NCBI GenBank assembly: GCA_036346405.1
Contig: CM070568.1
Coordinates: forward strand, 30,539,072-30,603,071
Source of the DNA: Phyllostachys edulis
Taxonomy: Eukaryota > Streptophyta > Magnoliopsida > Poales > Poaceae
Length of the DNA stretch: 64,000 bases
Reading direction: 5' to 3'
In this document: positions 57,428-64,000 of the stretch, one piece after another
How the letters are laid out: the number at the start of each line of letters is the position of its first letter
Position numbering within the stretch: the first letter of the stretch is position 1
Notes under the pieces: generated by a model
What the model saw: the letters and a program-made list of their open reading frames with translations, nothing else
Databases searched by the model: none
Told to the model about the DNA's origin: nothing
Translations under genes and position numbers: made by a program

Positions 57428-58459
57428 TAAAGCTTTCTTCTAATGCGACTCTTGGATGGAGTTGCAGTACCATCTGAAGCTAAACATATGTAATGTTTCC
57501 TCGGAAAAAAAACAAATGTAATTTTTCGAAGAAGCGATTGCAATGAATTAATCACAATGCTATGTGGTATATATACTGTAAGTTGCACTATTTACAGGGG
57601 GGAAAACGATTGCTCCCTACCACTATAACGCTTAAAGATGGCATGCATGTTTAGCTAAATGCCACTCAAACAATTTGATTTACTTTTCAACCATTGCCGT
57701 CATTATGAGGTCCTCTGCCGCTGCCTGTACTACAAACTTGGTTGGGTCCTCCATCGTTACCACCACGAAACCATGAACTCCTAATTAGGGGCGGAGCTGT
57801 TTCGGACATTCAAAGCAATAGCTCGAAACTCAGAATCAAAATGTTAGGTAAAAGTTTTTAAAAAACAGAAAAATCTGACTTTGGTTCAAAAATAGCTTGG
57901 CTAGCCCCGCCTAGCCCAGCGCCGGCTCTGTCTCTGCTCTACTGCACTGTGGCCATATCAAAGTCATATATCCCGTAGATCCAAACCTGACGTTGCCACA
58001 TCTATGAACTTGTATCCTCGCTGCAACAATCGAACTCCTTCAATATTCCCATGTTAGCTCTTGCGCTAGTACCCTCCGTGAACACCCATCCTCCATTGCC
58101 ACTTTTGGCTCCTTTGTCCTTGTAAAGTGCATGTTTGAGCAGACATTGGTTTTGCGAAATTGGTGAGATAGAGCGCCAATTTCGCCATACGCTATATTAT
58201 AACCAATTATGGTTGGTTACATCGGAGTGCTTCTGGCTAGAATTCTTTTTTATGTGCCGTGCTACACAAGGCTGTCAACATTGCGATCTGCGTAATTTGC
58301 TAATAATCCTACTATCTTGTGAGACTATTTCGATCCTGATAATGTGTATATATAAAATTGTGATTTAATTCTTATAATCTTCAGAGATATGATTCTCGAT
58401 CGAGATACATAATCCGGAGAAACATGGCGCTACTCAAATAGGCAAAAAGTAAAAAAGAC
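57428..58459. other. Intergenic, no supported gene
   Basis: Mixed composition. The frame at 58135-58368 is not recognised. Confidence 0.4.
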
Positions 58460-58473
58460 TAAGCCTAAACAAA

Positions 58474-60294
58474 GGGTTGGCTTTTTTATTCAGCTTATAA
58501 AAAGATTAAGTCATTTTAAGCCTAAAAGACATAAGCCATGGGAGATGTGCTTTTTTCTGGCTTTTGCGAAATGGAATAATCATTTGCCACTGAAGTTCGC
58601 TAAAATTACCTACAAAATGCTATTGTATATAAATGCAAATCCTTTGTTTTTATCTGTTCCATCCTCCTCTTCCCGTCGGTTTCCATTGCATGCCTCGAAT
58701 CCTCCCACCCACACCACCGCCTCCCTCGCCCCACGCCCGCTTCCTACCTACGCCAACGCCCTCCCTCCTCCCGTCATACCCTACACTTCTGCTCGACCTC
58801 CCTTTGGATGACAACACCGCCTCCCCTGGCCTGCCGCCTCCTCCCGACAACCCCGACACTGGCCCTTCCTCATCCGACGCCACCTCCCCCCACTGAGTCT
58901 CTGTCTCCTCCGACACCGGCAATGTTTCCAACGGCATTGGTTTTATGTTTCCAAAGGATTGGGTCAGAGTTGTTTGCTGTTTGCTTAATTGGCATCTTAC
59001 ACAAATTGATCAATACCAACGCCGACGCCTAATGTTGATTTTGCAGCTTTATGTAATGCGAAGAAGCTACAACCTGTATTGGCTCTCAGCCTGCAAGATA
59101 AAGTTGTTCCTGGAGCACAGCAGCAGCTCAAGAGGTTTGTGAGACAGCCTATTTGCAATGGCAGCAAGGTGGTGAAATGAAGCCAGTATGGGAACTGCAA
59201 AGCCTAAACTACAGAAGGAAGAACATTCTTGTCTATTACAAGACTTGGAGGTGACAATCTGTGCCTACCAGTGGATGGTTGATTTGCTTGTTTCTTAGTT
59301 CTTCCATTAAGCTATCAGCCGTGTGTGGTTTGATACTTTGATGGTGTGCTACTAGTTTCCTTGCCTGCGTGCATTTCGCTTGATAGTCTCTTATTTGTCA
59401 TTTGTGGTCAGTGCGACCTCCAATATTGTACTAGCACTTCAGAATGCACATTGCTCTTCGTGGATCATCTACCCTTATCCAAGTTACTCCCATGTTCCAT
59501 CATGTGCGTTTCTGAAATTACTAGCATGACAATCCGTCAGCTGCCAAATGATGCAGGACCGACTACAGTGAGAGTAGTCCTTTTCTATTAGCTATCCAAT
59601 TTGAATAGGGAGGAGGGTACCTTTCCCATATACTATGAGATAATGGATGAAAAGCTGTAGTAGTTTGTTGTGAACATCTCAAGGGGCATAAAGCATGACA
59701 TGCCATCAAACAAACAAACCTAGATTCTTGCCAGTTTTGCAATGTTCACATAAAGTAGTTTCACTTGATACAAAACAATGTGCTACTTAGCAGGTTTATT
59801 CCATAATTCCATAACCAATACACTTTTTTTTCTTACTCAGAATTCACAGTCTTCGAATGTTAAATATGCAGTAATATTGTAGAGGATTATAGATAGTACA
59901 TCAGCAACCTCAAAAGCTTGACGTCAAATACAACAAAGAATGTTGATCGAAGATAGCTCAATTGCTCAAGTACCCTTGATTGCAACAACAGGGCAGCCCA
60001 CATTGTTGATGCAGTAATTGCTCACACTGCACAAGAGCATCCTGTATAAAAGAATAAATTTAGAACGTGTATTTGATATAAATTCCATGCAAAAATAAGT
60101 TTAAATACATGCTTAAAAAGGAACTTTAAACCTAAAGGGCAATTTAGACTTTTTATCATTCACACACAACTCAATAAGCCAAAATCCTATAAAAAGCCAG
60201 ATTACCAAACGCCATAGCTTGGCTTAAAAGCTAAGGGGCTTATAAGCTCATTAAGCCAAAAGGCTAGCTTTAAACTATAAGCCAAAAAAAAGCC
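58474..60294. mobile_element. Candidate insertion of unknown class, 1.8 kb
   Basis: A 14-bp direct repeat taagcctaaacaaa flanks it exactly (58460-58473 and 60295-60308). Just inside, the left edge reads ggcttttttattcagcttata and the right edge the inverse ctataagccaaaaaaaagcc, an imperfect inverted repeat. Inside is a GC-rich proline-rich patch (58660-58935) and a fragment at 59029-59180 with coding character (ALCNAKKLQPVLAL and VVPGAQQQLKRFVRQP, plus strand) that I do not recognise, possibly a captured gene piece. The direct repeat could also be part of a longer terminal repeat, so the borders are provisional. Confidence 0.4.
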
Positions 60295-60308
60295 TAAGCC
60301 TAAACAAA

Positions 60309-61025
60309 CAGGGCCGTACCGGTGGCTACTTTGTAGATTAGTAGGGTGTGGTTTGCACACAAATTTTTGGCCGTTTTGACGTATTTTCGTCCTATATTTA
60401 CAAGAATGGCCATCTTCGATTTTTTTTTTGTTGCAAAAATGACCCCCTGCCACACTGCCACCGTGCGACAAGGCCTCCCCGCCCGCCACGAGCCCCATTG
60501 CCGCACGACCAACGTGCGGTGGCCAGCCACATGTCAGGTTTTAAGCGGATTAGGGTTTCAAATATGTTCGTAGGATTTTTAAAATATAGCAAATGAGTTT
60601 AAAAAAATATAAATTTTTATGTGAATTCTCCTAATACGGTGTACTTACTTGTGTAATTTTTGCATAATTTTACTCGTCCTAATTTTTTCTCGCAATTTCA
60701 TTTAAGTGTATTGTTTGTAGGAATTTCTAAATATAGAAAATGAGCTCAAAAAATTATGGTTTTTTTGAAAGCTCCTTACACATTGGACTTGATTGTGTAA
60801 TATTTGTACTATTTTATATGTGTTCTGAAATTGTCTCGGGAATTAAGGTTTTACGCCTTGAAAATATGGAATTTAAGTTTCGAAAATTAGGGTTTCATGA
60901 TTTCATGTGACTTGGATTGTGGGAAGTTTACTACCACATGACTACTCTAGGTAATAGACACTCGTATTAATTTTCTTTTGGTTCACAAGAAATAAATCAT
61001 TGCATTTTTTCCTCGGCAATCAACC
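60309..61025. other. Intergenic, no supported gene
   Basis: Overlapping frames at 60300-60600 on both strands have no recognisable domain; the rest is AT-rich. Confidence 0.4.
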
Positions 61026-61557
61026 CAAAGGGCATTAACATCAAGATTCTTGATCACATTACTTCACTATGGTGGAGTTAAAGCAGGGTACTTTATAGAG
61101 CTTCTACAAAATGCAATTGAAGGGGCTGAGAACGCTCGTTGTGATTATGAAGATGCCCTAAAACATTAGATTGAAATGTTGTGGTTTTATACTCTTTATG
61201 CACTGCACAGTAAAATTTGGCATATATATTTGCTTCGTTATGCTCTAGAACTTGTACTCTTATGTTACGAGCTCTAATAGTCTGCCATTCTGCTTATATT
61301 TGATCCACCTCTCTTTTTCATCTGGTCATTACAGTTGCATTTGGCTATGCTGGCATGGAGGATTCGATGTCGGTGCGAACGATTCTTTTTGGGATTCGAC
61401 TAGAACAGGCATACTTGCAATATAGGCTTACTTTCATGGCTTAACAGGAAAGAAAACAAATCAAGCAAGGAAAGCTACCAATTGATGACTGCTTTTATCT
61501 GATGGGTACAACAGACCCTATAGGAACTCTCCTACCTAATGAAGTTTGTGTGATACT
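61026..61557 (+). pseudogene. RNA-dependent RNA polymerase (RDR) fragment
   Basis: Two exon pieces on the plus strand. 61026-61166 encodes a stretch with LTSRFLITLLHYGGVKAGYF and LLQNAIEGAE, ending in a TAG at 61167. After an acceptor (attacag), 61335-61557 encodes RTILFGIRLEQAYLQYRL and KLPIDDCFYLMGTTDPIGTL, then NEVCVIL, followed by a gtaagt donor. These are characteristic of plant RDRs, most like the RDR3-5 (gamma) group by recall. An in-frame TAA at 61442-61444 breaks the second exon. The catalytic DbDGD region lies downstream of this segment in the family and is absent. RDRs make double-stranded RNA for silencing; this copy is a dead fragment. Confidence 0.8.
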
Positions 61558-61754
61558 GTAAGTGACAACAATACTTTTTTGCATATACTAGGTCAATAAT
61601 GATTTTGACGGCGACATATACTAGGTCTCGAGAAACCTGAAGGTCAGTTGACTACTAATCGACTGAAAGTAAAGTGTGAGGCACGGAACCAGAACTACAT
61701 TAGAGTACACAGATAGAAGCATGTTACATGTGGTCACATGGCATGATGGTTCGG

Positions 61755-62267
61755 TTAATTGCTTGACTCATCCTTGCTACTACTATGGTAGACTGCGACA
61801 TAAGCATCTAAACCATGTAAGTATACATGCCTTCCGGAGATAGGAATAACATGGCAGGTAGAATGGGGGACTACTAAGAAATGGCCCGACCTACTGCGTG
61901 GACTGGGGTCATTTGCCCTTTCTTGCGAGCTTGGCTTTGTACTCCTCGCCGGCTGCCTTGGCCTCGGCCGCCATTTCCATCTTTTTCTCGCGCTCCCTGC
62001 GCCTGTACGCCTCGAGATGAGCTCGCGTCTCCCGCTGGATACGCTCCCTGTGCTCTTCATTGTGGCGCTCCTCCTCCCTCTTTTAGTGGTCCCTCTTGGC
62101 TTCCCACTCCTCGCAGTCGAGACGCCACTGATCGCGTGGGTGGATCCCTTGGTTGATCCACTTGCGGTAGTTCCCCTTCCTCTCCCTTTCCAAAGGAAGG
62201 GGGCGTAGTTGCCGGTCATCCTCGTCCTCCCCCTTGCAACGGCAGCATCCCTAGTGTCCAGCGGCAT
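61755..62267 (-). pseudogene. Decayed frame with charged coiled-coil, unknown
   Basis: The 170-codon frame at these coordinates is open but arginine/serine-rich. Another minus-strand frame, 61912-62230, looks more protein-like: RKWINQGIHPRDQW, then a long Glu/Arg/Ala-rich helix (RREREKKMEMAAEAKAAGEE), ending KLARKGK and a TGA, with one internal stop near 62080. It would form a coiled coil. I do not recognise the family; a captured or transposon-borne gene is possible. Confidence 0.35.
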
Positions 62268-62502
62268 TCTAGGTGCTACACACCACGCTGCGGCCAGTGG
62301 GCGCCCATGGTGATTTCGATGGCGAGGGCCTACGACGGCGCATGTAGAGGAGCAACGACGTGGACTCTAGGGCCACGGGGGGCTACCTCCACATTTGTTG
62401 TTAGGTCTTCTGTCCCCGTGATAGCGGTTGCGACTTCGTGCTCGTGGCAAACGATGGTGACTGCACTCACAGCCGAAGGAGGGGGTGGCACCCCACAAGA
62501 GG
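62268..62502. other. GC-rich flank, no supported gene
   Basis: The plus-strand frame 62307-62507 runs into the LTR scrap and has no known domain. Confidence 0.4.
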
Positions 62503-62542
62503 TGTGAGAGCCGCCGGGTGATTTAACTTGTAATGCTTAACC
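62503..62542 (-). mobile_element. 40-bp terminus of an LTR like LTR C
   Basis: tgtgagagccgccgggtgat at 62503, then ttaacttgtaatgcttaa, differs from the LTR C end at 19318 at only two or three positions. No primer-binding site precedes it, so it is probably the outer end of a 3' LTR. It is cut off by the CACTA end at 62543. Confidence 0.8.
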
Positions 62543-64000
62543 CACTACTACAAAAAGGCTAATACTGGATGCCTCATCACAGACGGTTGACCAAAACCGT
62601 CTGTATTACATGCAATCACAGGCGGTTCATATTGAAAACCGTCTGTGTTACTGGCTGCGCTAAAAACCATATGTGAAGAGGCAATATCACAGACGGTTTA
62701 CATTGAAAACCATCTATGAAGTATCACAGATAGTTCTAAACACAAGCTGTTTGTGATAATTGCAGACTTCACAGATGGATTTTAATTATAACCGTCTGTG
62801 ATAATATCGCTACAGCTCCCCGTTGAGTTTCTTCATCGCCCTATGAGTTTTTTCGTCGCTGATGCGTCTCTTCGTCGCATCAATGCCGCTTCGGCTCCCC
62901 GATGCATCTCTTCGTCTCATGCGCCGAATTTATTCCTTGTTTTGTAAAAAGGATCAACCGCCATCGAAGATAATCATCCCCACATATAACTCTACTACTT
63001 CTAAAAAAGCATAAATAGCACCCTCTTCTGTTTCCTTATCGCCGGCATTGATGGCCTACCTGGCCATACTGTACGAGCACCTCTCCGGCCGTATGTTGGC
63101 AGATGCTGTAGAAAACACTATTTCAACAGTGTCTTCACTCCTCTGTCTGAGGATTTGCCGGAGCGGGTGACGGCCACCTTCTGCTGTCTTGACATCCTCC
63201 TCCGCTGTGTCTTCCGGGTGATCTCCCACTTCCAGCGAGTTTACTGCATCATCGACGTGGTCCTCCACAACGACATTGCACGTCTCCAGGAGGCTTGCCG
63301 TCACTTGGACTGCTTAATCGAGGCGGCGGGTGACCGAGTCGACCAGGCCGAGACCCCTCAAGCAAGGGAAGAGAGCCTATGGGCTCAATTCTTCTTGATT
63401 CAACAGTCCGAGGGTCTTTAGGAGATGTTGGAATTCACGATGATATTAGTAAAACTCCTAGAGCAGCCAAGCCTTTTCTCGGTGGGACTTCCTGTCCCTA
63501 TCCTTGTTCTTGACGTGACTTGCACGAGCACTTCTCTAGCCTGCCTCTTGTCTTCACGTTGATGCAAGTCACAACACAGTGCTCCTCTTGGTCCTTGTCT
63601 TCTCGTGATGTTCCTCTCGGCAAAAGCAGCGCCCCTGCATTACTTTTCTTCTTCCTTCCTGCTGCAAAGAACCAAGCGAACAACACACCGATAATCGATT
63701 TCTTTGGGAGCACCGGCTCCTCTTATTGTCTTTTTTATTTCTTCAACTCCACAACTCTTGACTCTTACAATGCATGACTGCAGGTCCTTATAAAGGCTCA
63801 ATATACTACTACTACTCGGACTCACCATCCGACTCAATATCTACTTGGACTCACAACTCAACACTAGAAATTCTAGAAACGGAAAGCTTACAAAAATACC
63901 AAAAAAAAGATTAACTCTAACAGGAGACACTCGAACGAGCGCGTCAGCAGGTGGACTTATTTTGGGCTTCGTTCGATCACGAACCGTCCGATGCCGACGT
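62543..64000. mobile_element. CACTA element of the nested family, runs off window
   Basis: Starts CACTACTACAAAAAGGCTAA at 62543 and for about 280 bp matches the reverse complement of the right end of the element at 36612-38247, including the order of cacagacggtt and aaccgtctgtg motifs. The other end is not found before 64000. The putative TSD (ACC, 62540-62542) therefore cannot be confirmed. The interior, 62815-64000, contains plus-strand frame 63155-63421 and minus-strand frame 63056-63304, both unrecognised. It could be longer than, or differently filled from, the 1.6-kb copy. Confidence 0.85.

Noticed and set aside
1..64000. tRNA, rRNA or organellar insertions
   Set aside because: No cloverleaf-like gene, rRNA segment or plastid/mitochondrial coding stretch was recognised by eye; a tRNA scan was not possible.

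Overview
The window is nuclear DNA of a grass (Poaceae, probably a panicoid-type genome; species not determinable by eye). Evidence: intron-containing genes with GT-AG junctions, a NARROW LEAF 1 (NAL1) homologue whose residue numbering runs three ahead of rice throughout the protease domain, large chromovirus-type Ty3/gypsy LTRs, and CACTA and hAT elements with clean target-site duplications (TSDs).

Layout. 1-30.5 kb is a nest of decayed LTR retrotransposons: a 125-bp tandem repeat at the left edge, several LTR fragments in both orientations, a 3.3-kb solo LTR (11323-14624, TSD TTAGT) inside another LTR, a minus-strand gypsy internal region (15516-19317) with its 5.3-kb LTR (19318-24601), a Ty1/copia remnant (about 24.6-25.1 kb) and a minus-strand LTR ending at 30531. 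30764-38357 is a 7.6-kb CACTA transposon with TSD AAG. It carries a captured cytosolic GAPDH exon and is itself hit by a 1.6-kb CACTA element (36612-38247, TSD ACA). A 499-bp hAT-type element (38398-38896, 8-bp TSD) follows.

38.9-64 kb is the gene-bearing part. It holds an F-box/DUF295-like pseudogene (about 40.8-41.2 kb), weak gene fragments around 44 kb, an intact NAL1-type protease gene on the minus strand (five coding exons, 46379-48883, with a probable 2.4-kb 5'-UTR intron up to 51340), and a three-exon minus-strand gene for a 78-residue SVIP-like p97/CDC48-binding protein (53426-56654). Non-autonomous hAT-like elements lie in and beside these genes. Further right are a candidate unclassified element (58474-60294), a broken RNA-dependent RNA polymerase fragment (about 61.0-61.6 kb), a decayed coiled-coil reading frame, and a scrap of gypsy LTR cut by a third CACTA end at 62543 that runs off the window.

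The two intact genes are unrelated housekeeping/developmental genes and form no pathway. No bacterial-type operon, CRISPR array, rRNA or tRNA was seen. The most notable items are the gene-capturing CACTA element, the solo LTR with its unoccupied site visible elsewhere in the window, a motif shared by six LTR regions, the NAL1 leader with a start-overlapping uORF, and the SVIP gene whose last coding exon is only four codons plus stop. All similarity statements come from reading the sequence and recalled family knowledge; no search was run.
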